Of a DNA stretch of 64,000 nt, positions 44,865 to 53,858 are shown piece by piece. The first letter of the stretch is position 1; every line of letters starts with the position of its first letter. Below the pieces are notes generated by a model. The model worked only from the letters and a program-made list of their open reading frames with translations. It did no database searches and was not told where the DNA came from. Made by a program: the position numbers and the translations under genes. Where the stretch lies: positions 4,361,001-4,425,000 of the forward strand of contig NZ_AP023033.1 in the NCBI RefSeq assembly GCF_019670125.1, given 5' to 3'. This DNA comes from Agarivorans aestuarii (GTDB taxonomy: Bacteria > Pseudomonadota > Gammaproteobacteria > Enterobacterales > Celerinatantimonadaceae).

Positions 44865-46565
44865 ATGAGCCTTACCATGGATGATAAAAAACGCCCGCTC
44901 TATATTCCTTACGCAGGTCCAGCATTACTTGAGACCCCCTTATTAAACAAAGGCAGCGCCTTTAACCAAGAAGAGCGTATTTTCTTCAATTTAGAAGGGC
45001 TGTTGCCAGAGACCATCGAGAGCATCGATGAACAAACTGAGCGTGCTTATCTGCAATATCAAAGCTTTACTAATGACTTAGACCGCCACATTTACCTGCG
45101 CAACATTCAAGATACTAACGAAACCTTGTTTTACCGTTTGGTAGAAGATCACATCAGCGAAATGATGCCGATTATCTACACGCCTACCGTGGGTGCGGCC
45201 TGTGAGCAGTTCTCTAATATTTACCGCCGCTCACGTGGTTTGTTTATTTCTTACCCTAACCGCCACCGTATCGACGAGCTGCTAAACAATGCCACTCGCC
45301 ACAATGTGAAAATCATTGTAGTGACCGACGGCGAGCGGATCCTCGGCTTAGGCGACCAAGGCATCGGCGGCATGGGCATTCCTATTGGTAAATTATCACT
45401 GTACACGGCTTGTGGCGGTATCAGCCCAGCTTATACTCTGCCAATTGTGTTAGATGTAGGCACCGACAACCAGCAACTACTCAATGACCCCATGTATATG
45501 GGCTGGCGCCATCAACGAATTAGCGGCGATGAATATAGCGAATTTGTAGAATTATTCATGCAAGCGGTTAAAGTCCGCTGGCCAGATGCGCTGATTCAAT
45601 TTGAAGATTTCGCCCAAAAAAATGCCATGCCTTTATTGCAGCGTTACAAAGATCAATTCTGCTGTTTTAATGATGATATTCAAGGCACCGCGGCAGTAAC
45701 CGTGGGTTCTTTATTGGCAGCCTGTAAGGCAGCTGGCTCTAACTTAGCTGAGCAGCGCGTTACCTTTGTCGGCTCCGGCTCAGCAGGGTGCGGTATTGCC
45801 GAGGCGATAGTGCGAGCGATGGTGGAAGAAGGCATTAGCGAAGCGCAAGCCCGTAGCCAAATCTTCATGGTTGACCGTTGGGGCTTATTGCAAGACAACA
45901 TGCCTAATCTACTCGACTTCCAACAAGCTTTGGCGCAATCAGCAGATATTCAGCAAAAATGGGGACTTAATAGCGATGCTTTGTCGCTGTTAGATGTAGT
46001 AGAGCATGGCAAGCCTACAGTACTTATTGGTGTATCTGGTGCACCAGGCCTGTTTACTCAGCAAGTGATTGAAGGCATGCACCAGCACTGCAAGAAACCA
46101 ATCGTATTGCCGCTATCCAATCCCACCAGCCGGGTTGAAGCCTTGCCTGAAGACATACTGCGTTGGACCAATGGCGAAGCCTTGGTCGCCACTGGTAGTC
46201 CGTTCTCGCCGGTGAAGCTAGGCGAAGAGACCTTCCCTATCGCCCAGTGTAACAACAGCTATATTTTCCCAGGTATAGGCTTAGGCGTATTAGCGTGTCA
46301 GGCCACCAGGGTGAGTGACGAAATGCTCATCGCCAGCAGCCGCGCCTTAGCCGAATGCTCGCCACTAGCTAACGATGGTGAAGGAGCCTTACTGCCACCG
46401 CTTGAAGAAATTCAGCTAGTTAGCAAGCACATCGCTTACGCGGTAGCCAAAACTGCCATGCAACAAGGCTTAGCGGTAAACACCACCGACGACGTGCTAA
46501 TGCAAACTATTGAAGCAAGCTTTTGGAAACCTGAGTATCGCCACTACAAGCGGACATCGTTTTAA
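44865..46565 (+). CDS. maeA: NAD-dependent malic enzyme
   Basis: 566 residues, the length of the SfcA/MaeA class. Signatures: malic domain [59 protein letters not shown], metal site FEDFAQKNA...[11 protein letters not shown] and the NAD-binding loop [15 protein letters not shown]. It decarboxylates L-malate to pyruvate with NAD+. An in-frame ATG four codons later is a possible alternative start. No operon partner; a 40-base gap separates it from the next gene. Confidence 0.95.
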   Translation: MSLTMDDKKRPLYIPYAGPALLETPLLNKGSAFNQEERIFFNLEGLLPETIESIDEQTERAYLQYQSFTNDLDRHIYLRNIQDTNETLFYRLVEDHISEMMPIIYTPTVGAACEQFSNIYRRSRGLFISYPNRHRIDELLNNATRHNVKIIVVTDGERILGLGDQGIGGMGIPIGKLSLYTACGGISPAYTLPIVLDVGTDNQQLLNDPMYMGWRHQRISGDEYSEFVELFMQAVKVRWPDALIQFEDFAQKNAMPLLQRYKDQFCCFNDDIQGTAAVTVGSLLAACKAAGSNLAEQRVTFVGSGSAGCGIAEAIVRAMVEEGISEAQARSQIFMVDRWGLLQDNMPNLLDFQQALAQSADIQQKWGLNSDALSLLDVVEHGKPTVLIGVSGAPGLFTQQVIEGMHQHCKKPIVLPLSNPTSRVEALPEDILRWTNGEALVATGSPFSPVKLGEETFPIAQCNNSYIFPGIGLGVLACQATRVSDEMLIASSRALAECSPLANDGEGALLPPLEEIQLVSKHIAYAVAKTAMQQGLAVNTTDDVLMQTIEASFWKPEYRHYKRTSF

Positions 46566-46605
46566 GAATGCTACGGCTCAAATCATATCACCAAGAACTA
46601 ACTAA

Positions 46606-46980
46606 ATGAGTATTGAACTTCACTCGACGCTATTAACGATGTCAGGGGGGGTATTCTTAGTATGCTTTGCTCTAGTGTTCGCTTTCTTCATCACTGTACA
46701 CAGTCAACTTTTCAAGCTGCTTAAATTACTACGTACTGGCTTCCCTGCCGTCTACAAGGACTTAGGGGAGCCAAGCCTTTTTAATTCAAGTATAAAAAAT
46801 CAAGCCAGAGTCCTGAAGTTCATTTTCAAGAAGGAATATGCGCTACTAGAAAACCAACAAATTGAAGCATTAGGAAGTCGATTACGAAAATCATATAAGA
46901 TAAGCTTTATCTTGGTCTCTACCATGTTTCTGGCGTTCTTCTTAACAAGCTATTTAAACTCGATTATCCCTACGTACTGA
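46606..46980 (+). CDS. Small two-helix membrane protein of unknown function
   Basis: 124 residues. One TM helix lies near 13-32 and a second near 100-118; a basic 65-residue cytoplasmic stretch between them contains KFIFKKEYALLENQQIEALGSRLRK. No family was recognised. It follows maeA closely on the same strand and precedes a terminator shared with the TRAP genes, so it may be on the maeA transcript. No strong ribosome site is visible. Confidence 0.55.
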   Translation: MSIELHSTLLTMSGGVFLVCFALVFAFFITVHSQLFKLLKLLRTGFPAVYKDLGEPSLFNSSIKNQARVLKFIFKKEYALLENQQIEALGSRLRKSYKISFILVSTMFLAFFLTSYLNSIIPTY

Positions 46981-47004
46981 AGAATAATTGACTTGCTCTT
47001 CTAT

Positions 47005-47033
47005 TAAAAAGCCGCCAATAAGGCGGCTTTTTA
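47005..47033. terminator. Bidirectional terminator
   Basis: TAAAAAGCCGCC / GGCGGCTTTTTA: the T tract on both strands lets it end the plus-strand unit ending at 46980 and the minus-strand TRAP operon ending at 47053. Confidence 0.93.
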
Positions 47034-47052
47034 ATATCTGTAGCTATAGCGT

Positions 47053-48345
47053 TTACATACCAAAGCCGTAGAAGTCTGGGAACACCAATATCGAGGCTAA
47101 TACCAATATCTGCAAAATAATAAATGGCATTACGCCTTTGTAGATATCGGTAGTTTGCACCTCGGGCGGGGCAACACCTTTGAGATAGAACAGACTAAAC
47201 CCAAAGGGAGGTGTGAGGAACGAAGTCTGCAAGTTCATCGCAATTAAAATCGCAAACCAAGTTAAATCAATGCCTAATATCTCGGCCACTGGGTACAACA
47301 TAGGCACCACAATAAATGAGATTTCAACAAAGTCGATAAAGAAACCCAAAATCAAAATCACAATCATGGTTAAGATTAAGAAGCCCCATTTCTCACCCGG
47401 TAAGCTAGTCATCACTTCTTCAATCACTTCTTCACCACCGGTGTAAGAGAACACCATAGAGAAAGCCGTTGCACCAATGAAGATAGCAAATACCATCGAA
47501 GTAACTTTTACCGTTTCAATAGCCGCTTCGTAGATAATCTTCCAAGAAAACTGGCGGTAAATTATCGATAAAAGAATTGCACCAATACCACCAATGGCAG
47601 AGGACTCTGTCGGTGTTGCAATACCGTAGAAAATCGAACCAAGCACTGCAATCATTAGCGCTAAGGGCGGAGCAATGGCTTTAAAAGCATTCCAGCAAGG
47701 TTGCACACCATGGCCTGCAGCTTCATCTTGGGGTAAAGCAGGTGCAGACTCAGGCTTAAAGAAAGAATAACCTAGTACATAGAGAATAAAAGCCCCCACC
47801 AGCACAGCGCCTGGTAATAAGGCCGCTTTAAATAAGTCTCCTACTGGCACTCCCATTACATCACCAAGAATGATCAAGATGATAGACGGTGGAATGATTT
47901 GCCCAAGCGTACCTGAGGCACAAATTACCCCAGTAGCTAAGCGCTTATCGTATTTGTACTTAAGCATTACCGGCAAGGAGATCACGCCCATTGCCACAAC
48001 CGATGCACCCACCACACCGGTAGAAGCAGCAAGCAGGGCTCCCACCAAAATAGTAGATACCGCTAAGCCACCGCGTACTCGACCAAACAACTGGCCCATG
48101 GCTTCGAGCAACTGTTCAGCAAGGCGGGTTTTCTGCAATACAATGCCCATGAAAATGAATAATGGCACGGCCATTAATACCGAGTTTTGCATAATGCTCA
48201 TGATGCGGTAAGGCATAAAAGCAAACAGATCGATACCTTCGGCAAAAACACCAAATACTAGTGCAACACCGCCAAATACAAAGGCTACTGGAAAACCAGT
48301 GAGCAGCATTAGCAAGGCCACGAAAAACATGACGATCCCAATCAT
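47053..48345 (-). CDS. dctM: TRAP transporter large permease (DctM family)
   Basis: 430 residues with about 12 hydrophobic segments. Family signatures: LLTGFPVAFVFGGVALVFG, MNLQTSFLTPPFGFSLFYLKGVAP near the C-terminus, and the ATPTESSAIGGIGAILL segment. It forms the sodium-driven transport channel with DctQ and accepts substrate from DctP. AAGGAAG lies five bases before the ATG. It is the last gene of the dctPQM operon. Confidence 0.93.
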   Translation of the reverse strand: MIGIVMFFVALLMLLTGFPVAFVFGGVALVFGVFAEGIDLFAFMPYRIMSIMQNSVLMAVPLFIFMGIVLQKTRLAEQLLEAMGQLFGRVRGGLAVSTILVGALLAASTGVVGASVVAMGVISLPVMLKYKYDKRLATGVICASGTLGQIIPPSIILIILGDVMGVPVGDLFKAALLPGAVLVGAFILYVLGYSFFKPESAPALPQDEAAGHGVQPCWNAFKAIAPPLALMIAVLGSIFYGIATPTESSAIGGIGAILLSIIYRQFSWKIIYEAAIETVKVTSMVFAIFIGATAFSMVFSYTGGEEVIEEVMTSLPGEKWGFLILTMIVILILGFFIDFVEISFIVVPMLYPVAEILGIDLTWFAILIAMNLQTSFLTPPFGFSLFYLKGVAPPEVQTTDIYKGVMPFIILQILVLASILVFPDFYGFGM

Positions 48346-48370
48346 GACAACTTCCTTTTCTTGTTATGAG

Positions 48371-48871
48371 CTAGGCGTTATTTCGCAGCTGAATGAGGTT
48401 TTTGAGTAACATTCCAAAGCCACTTATGGCGAGGCATATAGCCGAAATTGGAATCATTGATTTAATTATCCAGCGGTAGGGTAAGCCACCCGGATCGCCG
48501 CTGGTTTCTCCTAAGTTGTAAGCTTCTAATGCAAAGTCGTAACCGTACCAAGCAATCAAGCCACAAAAAGGGAACAAGAAAAATACGACGCCTAGGCTGT
48601 CAATCCAAGCACGTTTACGCGCCGCTAACTTGTCGTAGATAATATCTACCCGCACATGGCCTTCGGCCTGCAGCGTAGATGCAATTCCTAATAAAAACAT
48701 GGCAGCAAACAAGTGCCATTCTAACTCTTGCATACCAATAGAACTGGAGCGAAAAAAGTAACGCATGACTACGTCATAAAAAATGTTTACTAACATTAGC
48801 AGCATTAACACCGCGGTGAGGCCTGCTATACCCTTGGAAAATCCATCTACCGCTCGTTGCAAACGCAACAT
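48371..48871 (-). CDS. dctQ: TRAP transporter small permease (DctQ family)
   Basis: 166 residues from the ATG at 48871, which has GGAGG six bases upstream; the frame is open to a TTG at 48889. Four TM helices and the DctQ-typical EWHLFAAMFLLGIASTLQAEGHVRVDIIYD are present. It accompanies DctM as the small membrane subunit. The dctM ATG lies 25 bases downstream. Confidence 0.92.
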   Translation of the reverse strand: MLRLQRAVDGFSKGIAGLTAVLMLLMLVNIFYDVVMRYFFRSSSIGMQELEWHLFAAMFLLGIASTLQAEGHVRVDIIYDKLAARKRAWIDSLGVVFFLFPFCGLIAWYGYDFALEAYNLGETSGDPGGLPYRWIIKSMIPISAICLAISGFGMLLKNLIQLRNNA

Positions 48872-48949
48872 CCCTAGCCTCCCAAGCAAAGTAATTGCTT
48901 TTTTGGTTTAGCTGATGGAGCTACAGCCACGCTGCAGCCCCATTCTCTA

Positions 48950-50023
48950 CTACAAACCTTCAGTACTGTTTAAGTAACCTTGTTCTGAAATTGCTGTGTA
49001 GGCACGAACTTGTTTCATGTATTGCTGTTGTGACTCAATAATCTTAGCGGCCATTGGATCTGCAGCAGCTTTCTCTTTTAACAAGTCATCGTTAGCGTTT
49101 TTAAGTGCTTTGATAACCTCTGTAGGGAAAGTTTTAACCTGAATATTCGGGTATTCTTGCAACATGGTTTGCCAGTTTTTGGCGCTTTCTGCATACGAAT
49201 GAATAAACATATCGTAAGCTGCTTTACGCATAGCAACCGCTAGAATTGCCTGTAAATCTTCTGGCATTTTTTCGAGTTTTTTCTTGTTAGCAATAAACAT
49301 CAACTCGGTAGCTGGCTCGTGCCAACCCATGTAGTAGTATGGGGCGATTTTGTGAAAGCCCATACGTAAATCTAGAGAAGGACCCACCCATTCAAGTGCG
49401 TCGATAGTATTACGCTCAAGTGCGGTATATAACTCACCTGGTGGAATATTAACTGGGGTAGCGCCAAGCTTAGCTAATACTTCGCCGGCAAAACCGGGAA
49501 TACGCATTTTCAGGTTTTGTAGGTCTTCAACTGAGTTAATCTCTTTACGGAACCAACCGCCCATTTGCACCCCAGTATTACCGCCAGGGAAAGGTACCAG
49601 GTTATGCTCGGCGTATACTTGATTCATCAAGTCTTGTCCGCCACCATACTGCAGCCACGCGTGTTGCTCTGGTGCATTCATACCAAATGGCATGGTAGTG
49701 AAGTAAAGAGTGTTTGGCACCTTACCTTTATAGTAGTAAGACGCGGTGTGGCCTAAGTCGTACTGGCCACTTTTAACCAAATCAAATACACCAAAAGGTG
49801 CTTTGTGTTTGTTTGAAGAGTCAACGCGGATCTTTAAACGGCCGTTAGACATCTCATCGGCCATTTTCACCATGTTTTTTACTGCATCGCCAAAAACTGG
49901 GAAGTTAGGGCCCCAGGTTTCAGCCAGTTTTAGTTTGTATACTTTGTCGGCAGCTACGGCAGCCGAACTAAACGCAATAATCGCAGAAGCCAGCAGAGTT
50001 TTACTGCAGAGGGACTTAAGCAT
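48950..50023 (-). CDS. dctP: TRAP transporter substrate-binding protein (DctP family)
   Basis: 357 residues. A signal peptide (TLLASAIIAFSSAAVA) is cleaved near residue 24. The fold matches DctP/TakP-type proteins: RIPGFAGEVLAKLGATPVNIPPGELYTALERNTIDALEWVGP contains the arginine (RIPG) that normally binds the substrate carboxylate. The EWVGP ending and ~330-residue mature size resemble 2-oxo-acid-binding relatives such as TakP, so a keto- or other organic acid is likely. The substrate is not established. It is the first gene of the operon and divergent from a sensor kinase. Confidence 0.92.
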   Translation of the reverse strand: MLKSLCSKTLLASAIIAFSSAAVAADKVYKLKLAETWGPNFPVFGDAVKNMVKMADEMSNGRLKIRVDSSNKHKAPFGVFDLVKSGQYDLGHTASYYYKGKVPNTLYFTTMPFGMNAPEQHAWLQYGGGQDLMNQVYAEHNLVPFPGGNTGVQMGGWFRKEINSVEDLQNLKMRIPGFAGEVLAKLGATPVNIPPGELYTALERNTIDALEWVGPSLDLRMGFHKIAPYYYMGWHEPATELMFIANKKKLEKMPEDLQAILAVAMRKAAYDMFIHSYAESAKNWQTMLQEYPNIQVKTFPTEVIKALKNANDDLLKEKAAADPMAAKIIESQQQYMKQVRAYTAISEQGYLNSTEGL

Positions 50024-50269
50024 GTTGTTCTCCCTTTCGTTGTAAGTTCCATTGTTGGTTAGATGTTCTAAATGTAAACCAACTGCTTAATGGTCACCTT
50101 TAATGTTAGCGAGTTGTTACAATAAAACCTATCCGGCAATACACGGTTTTTTTCTACGTAAGATCACGTACAGGCTAGACTTTGGTAGAAGCGAGAGCTA
50201 GATCACTATTTTTGAAAAATCGCATAGATTAACATATAGTTAACATTCTCTTAGTTAGGCCGTCACGAG

Positions 50270-51703
50270 ATGTGGTCCCTCAAATTTAAAATTATCCTGT
50301 TATCTATTGTTCCTTTGCTTTGTGTTACTGCACTAATTGCCACCTTAGTTTTCAAGCAATCTTCCATCCTAACTGAGCAACAATTAGCGCTGATTAAAGA
50401 AAACATCATGCGCAGCAAAACCCTAGAGCTGCAAAACCACATAGACCAAGCTTTTGCCAGCATTCGTGACATATACGAACCTGCAGAAGCCGACGATGAG
50501 AGAGCCAAACAACAGGTAAGAGAATTGCTCAACCGTTTACGCTTTGCCGAAGACGGTTACTTCTTTGCTTACACCCTTAAAGGCGTCAACTTGGTTCATC
50601 CCATTCAGCCTGAATTAGTCGGGCAAAATTTGTGGGACTTTAAGGATTCTGAGGGCACCTACCTCATTCAAGACTTAATTGCACAAGCCAAAGCAGGCGG
50701 CGGTTTTAGTAACTACTTGTGGGAAAAACCGAGCACCGGAAAGCGAACTAAGAAACTGGGTTACGTAGTGATGCTAGATAAATGGCAATGGATGTTTGGC
50801 ACGGGCGTGTACTTAGACGATGTAGATGTAGAGCTAGCAAAACTTGAAGCGCAAACCCAAAACAACATTAATCGCACTTTTATTTGGTTATTCATAATTA
50901 CCACCATTTCGGGAATTTTAATCGCCTTTTTGGGGGCATCTTTGAATATTTCGGAGCACAAGCTGGCCGACAAAAAGCTCAAAGAACTCACCCAACGAAT
51001 TATTGATTCACAAGAACAAGAACGCCAAAGGGTATCGCGCGAACTGCATGACGGTATTAACCAATTATTAGTTTCCATTAAGTATCGCTTAGAAAGCGCC
51101 ACAGAATGTAACAGTACCCCTAGCTCGGTCAGTGACAGCCTCAATCAAGGGTTACATACCATTAATGAAGCAATTGGTGAGATACGTCGTATTTCAAAAG
51201 ACCTCCGCCCCAGCGTACTGGATGACTTAGGTTTAGCCGCCGCATTGGGAGGTTTTTGCCAGGAATTTGAACACCGTACAGGAATAGATGTGTTTTTAGA
51301 GTGCGACATTGATAATCTAAACCTTCCATCTACCGTGGAAACAACCTTCTATCGGATTACCCAAGAAGCCTTACAAAATGTCGAAAAACATGCGCAAGCA
51401 GATACAGTAGACATAGTGCTAAGCCAGCAAGCCAAATTGTTGGTGATGAAAATTAGGGACAATGGCACTGGTTTTGTAATGGGCAAAAAGGTACGACGCC
51501 ATTCGATAAAAGAGCTTACCCGTCGCCCAGAGCTGGCCAGTAGCGGTTTGGGTTTACGCAATATTTTTGAACGGATTGCCCACATCGATGGTCAAGTAGA
51601 TGTAGATAGCAAATTAGGAGAAGGGACACTGATCACCATAAAAGTACCGCTATATGAAGTAGAGAAAACCTTACCCGCTACAATTCAAGAGCAAACGGTA
51701 TGA
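50270..51703 (+). CDS. Cache-domain sensor histidine kinase (HisKA_3/NarX-type)
   Basis: 477 residues. TM1 (about 5-25) and TM2 (about 203-222) flank a periplasmic single Cache domain (GYFFAYTLKGVNLVHPIQPELVGQNLWDFKDSEGTY; WQWMFGTGVYLDDV). The cytoplasmic part has the HisKA_3 helix ERQRVSRELHDGINQLL with the phospho-accepting histidine near 259 and a HATPase domain (ITQEALQNVEKHAQADTV; GLGLRNIFERI). The signal is probably a small carboxylate, as is usual for such Cache domains. It is divergent from dctPQM and overlaps the response regulator by four bases, so it likely controls that transporter. Confidence 0.9.
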   Translation: MWSLKFKIILLSIVPLLCVTALIATLVFKQSSILTEQQLALIKENIMRSKTLELQNHIDQAFASIRDIYEPAEADDERAKQQVRELLNRLRFAEDGYFFAYTLKGVNLVHPIQPELVGQNLWDFKDSEGTYLIQDLIAQAKAGGGFSNYLWEKPSTGKRTKKLGYVVMLDKWQWMFGTGVYLDDVDVELAKLEAQTQNNINRTFIWLFIITTISGILIAFLGASLNISEHKLADKKLKELTQRIIDSQEQERQRVSRELHDGINQLLVSIKYRLESATECNSTPSSVSDSLNQGLHTINEAIGEIRRISKDLRPSVLDDLGLAAALGGFCQEFEHRTGIDVFLECDIDNLNLPSTVETTFYRITQEALQNVEKHAQADTVDIVLSQQAKLLVMKIRDNGTGFVMGKKVRRHSIKELTRRPELASSGLGLRNIFERIAHIDGQVDVDSKLGEGTLITIKVPLYEVEKTLPATIQEQTV

Positions 51704-52323
51704 CCTCAATTCTATTGGTGGACGATCACCCCTTAGTACAAGACGGCCTCAAAATGCGACTAGAGGCTAACCCTGGCTTTTCCGTTGTAGGTACAGCGGC
51801 TGACGGCGAGCAAGCACTTACCATGGCGCAACAACTGAACCCAGACATAGTATTAACCGATATTAATATGCCCAAATTAAATGGCATTCAGCTGTTGGAG
51901 GCCCTTTCCGAGCAAAGCCCGAACAGCAAAGTGGTGATGTTAAGCATGCACGACAATAAAGAATACGTGCAAAACGCCATGCGCAATGGCGCTAAGGGTT
52001 ACTTGCTCAAAGATATTGCGTCTAGTGAACTGATTAGCGCATTGGAAGCAATTGCCAATGGTGGACGCTACATTAGTGCTGGTGTGTCAAAGCTGTTATT
52101 TGACAACGAACCTAGTGCTAGCAAAGCGAGTTTAACCAAGCGCGAGCAGCAGGTATTGCGCTTGCTGGCCACCGGTTGTGGCAATAAGAAAATCGCTGAT
52201 AGCCTGTCGATAAGCATTCGAACCGTAGAAACCCATACTTTAAAAATTCGTAGAAAGCTGGAATTAGATAGCAGTGCAGCCATGATTAAATACGCCATAG
52301 AGCACTATGGTAGCGAGAGTTAA
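51700..52323 (+). CDS. NarL/LuxR-type response regulator
   Basis: 207 residues. The receiver domain has the acidic pair (VDDH), phospho-Asp in DIVLTDINMP (about residue 54), the switch Ser/Thr in VVMLSMHDN and Lys in GYLLKDI. The C-terminal LuxR helix-turn-helix reads LTKREQQVLRLLATGCGNKKIADSLSISIRTVETH. The start ATG overlaps the kinase stop (ATGA). With the adjacent Cache kinase it forms a two-component system; the divergent TRAP operon is the obvious candidate target. Confidence 0.94.
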   Translation: MTSILLVDDHPLVQDGLKMRLEANPGFSVVGTAADGEQALTMAQQLNPDIVLTDINMPKLNGIQLLEALSEQSPNSKVVMLSMHDNKEYVQNAMRNGAKGYLLKDIASSELISALEAIANGGRYISAGVSKLLFDNEPSASKASLTKREQQVLRLLATGCGNKKIADSLSISIRTVETHTLKIRRKLELDSSAAMIKYAIEHYGSES

Positions 52324-52345
52324 TTAAGCACTTAAAGGGGCAAGC

Positions 52346-52531
52346 TTGAATCAATCCGTAAAAATTAGGCCGCAGTTTGAAGAGCCACCAGTTACCCAGC
52401 AACCAAAGCAGCAAGTTCACTTCGTGAGTGGGTCTTGTAAAGCAAGCGCCAGCAATACTCTCGCTTGTGACTTTAGAACCACCCTAGAGCTGGCTTTGCG
52501 TTGTTTAGAAAAACACAAAGAGCACAACTAG
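52346..52531 (+). CDS. Possible small soluble protein
   Basis: 61 residues from a TTG, with AAAGGGG five bases upstream. It is polar, Gln/Pro-rich at first, then has two cysteines (SGSCKAS, LACDFR, with one more near LRCLEK) and a helical end. The stop codon lies inside the first unit of a heptamer repeat. No family was recognised; the non-ATG start and short length leave real doubt. It could be the third gene of the kinase-regulator unit, 22 bases after its stop. Confidence 0.35.
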   Translation: MNQSVKIRPQFEEPPVTQQPKQQVHFVSGSCKASASNTLACDFRTTLELALRCLEKHKEHN

Positions 52532-52560
52532 CAACTAGCAACTAGCAACTAGCAACTAGC
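52526..52560. repeat. Five-unit tandem heptamer repeat (AACTAGC)5
   Basis: AACTAGC is repeated five times without a mismatch. Its first unit supplies the TAG of the plus-strand small ORF and its last unit the TAG of the minus-strand DUF2789 gene, so it fills the whole convergent gap between them. Confidence 0.95.
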
Positions 52561-52786
52561 GCAGCATTACATCCAGTTGGTCTACAAGTTCTGCCCAGTC
52601 AGCATCTTGCTGCACTGCTTCTAATAAAAATGCAGCCTGAGTGGGCGTCCAAAAAGCCGCTTGATGCAATGGCACTTCACTCGGTATTGGAGCATGTTCT
52701 GCCACAAACTCAGCGATGGCATTAATTGAAGGATCTAAACCAAGCTGGGCGAACAAATCACTTAAGGTGTGAATAGCAGATTCCAT
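52556..52786 (-). CDS. DUF2789-domain protein
   Basis: 76 residues from the ATG at 52786, with GGAGG seven bases upstream; a GTG at 52789 is also open. The sequence IHTLSDLFAQLGLDPSINAIAEFVAEH and AAFWTPTQAAFLLEAVQQDADWAELVDQLDVML is the DUF2789 pattern, an all-helical cytoplasmic family of unknown role. It lies 38 bases after the D-cysteine desulfhydrase gene on the same strand and may share its transcript. Confidence 0.88.
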   Translation of the reverse strand: MESAIHTLSDLFAQLGLDPSINAIAEFVAEHAPIPSEVPLHQAAFWTPTQAAFLLEAVQQDADWAELVDQLDVMLR

Positions 52787-52823
52787 CACTTACCCTCCTT
52801 TCTCTTATTGAATTTAGTTGGCA

Positions 52824-53801
52824 TTAAGATAACAAGTCGTCAGCATAAGCGAACAATGCGGGTGTTCCACCGGTGTGCCAAAACAATACGTTTTGATCAG
52901 ATCTATAAGCCCCTTGGCGTACTCTAGCAATTAAACCCGCCATCGCTTTAGCGGTATAAACTGGGTCTAATAAAATGCCTTCGGTTTCAGCAAGTAGCAT
53001 AATCGCTTCGCGCTCTGCGTCGCCAATGATGCCGTACCCTTCACCGAGGTAGTTGTCATCTAAACAAACCTCATTAGCAGTAAAACTCTTATCCAAGGCA
53101 AATTGTTTAGCCGCACTATTAGCTAAATCGGCAATAGTTTGATTAAAGCTTTGCTGCCCATGATTTAGCTTGTCGATATTCACGCCACGCAAATTTACCT
53201 CTAAACCTAACTCAGCCTTAGCCAACATTAAACCTGCATGTGTTGCACCTGAGCTAGAGGCAAATACTATTTCATCCAGTTCATCAATTTGCTGTTGCAG
53301 TTCATGCAATGCAGCTGTAAACCCTAAGCAGCCTATGGCATCAGAGCCACCGTAAGGAACAACATAGGGATTCATACCTTTTTGCATAAGTTGCTGTGCT
53401 AGCTCTTCAATGCCCTCGCCTTTACGCTGTTGGCCAGCCCAAATAATGGTTGCTCCGAAAAGCTTGTCTAACAACACATTACCTTGAGCGAGGGCGGGTG
53501 CACTACCACCTAGCAACAAATAACAGGGTAAATTAAGCTTAGCTGCAGCAGCCGCCGTTTGACGACAATGATTAGATTGAGCTGCGCCTGCAGTAATGAT
53601 GCAATCGGCCTTCTGCTGCATGGCATCGCCTAACAAAAACTCCAGCTTACGCACTTTGTTGCCACCCAAGGCTAGGCCGCTTAAGTCATCGCGTTTTATA
53701 TAAATTTGCGGACCGCCAAGATGCGCAGACAGGTTGCTTAATGGATGAACAGGTGTGGGAAAGAAGCCTAAAGATTGTCTGGGCTGATGTTGCCAATTCA
53801 T
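52824..53801 (-). CDS. dcyD: D-cysteine desulfhydrase (PLP-dependent)
   Basis: 325 residues. Signatures of the ACC deaminase/D-cysteine desulfhydrase family: FFPTPVHPLSNLSAHLGG, IKRDDLSGLALGGNKVRKLEFLL with the PLP lysine in GGNKVRK (about residue 51), SNHCRQTAAAAAKL and a C-terminal WHTGGTPALFAY. It converts D-cysteine to pyruvate, hydrogen sulfide and ammonia. ACC deaminase is the main alternative but is rarer in this group. AAGGGA precedes the ATG. Confidence 0.85.
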   Translation of the reverse strand: MNWQHQPRQSLGFFPTPVHPLSNLSAHLGGPQIYIKRDDLSGLALGGNKVRKLEFLLGDAMQQKADCIITAGAAQSNHCRQTAAAAAKLNLPCYLLLGGSAPALAQGNVLLDKLFGATIIWAGQQRKGEGIEELAQQLMQKGMNPYVVPYGGSDAIGCLGFTAALHELQQQIDELDEIVFASSSGATHAGLMLAKAELGLEVNLRGVNIDKLNHGQQSFNQTIADLANSAAKQFALDKSFTANEVCLDDNYLGEGYGIIGDAEREAIMLLAETEGILLDPVYTAKAMAGLIARVRQGAYRSDQNVLFWHTGGTPALFAYADDLLS

Positions 53802-53858
53802 GCTATTTCCCTTTTGTTAGATTAACCTTACTTAAGCCGTTAAAAGGGAAAAGAGCAA

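Noticed and set aside
50085..50098. Possible sigma-54 promoter for dctP (GG and GC ten bases apart on the minus strand)
   Set aside because: Only the GG and GC dinucleotides fit; the surrounding -24 and -12 bases do not match, and the adjacent regulator is NarL-type, not a sigma-54 activator.
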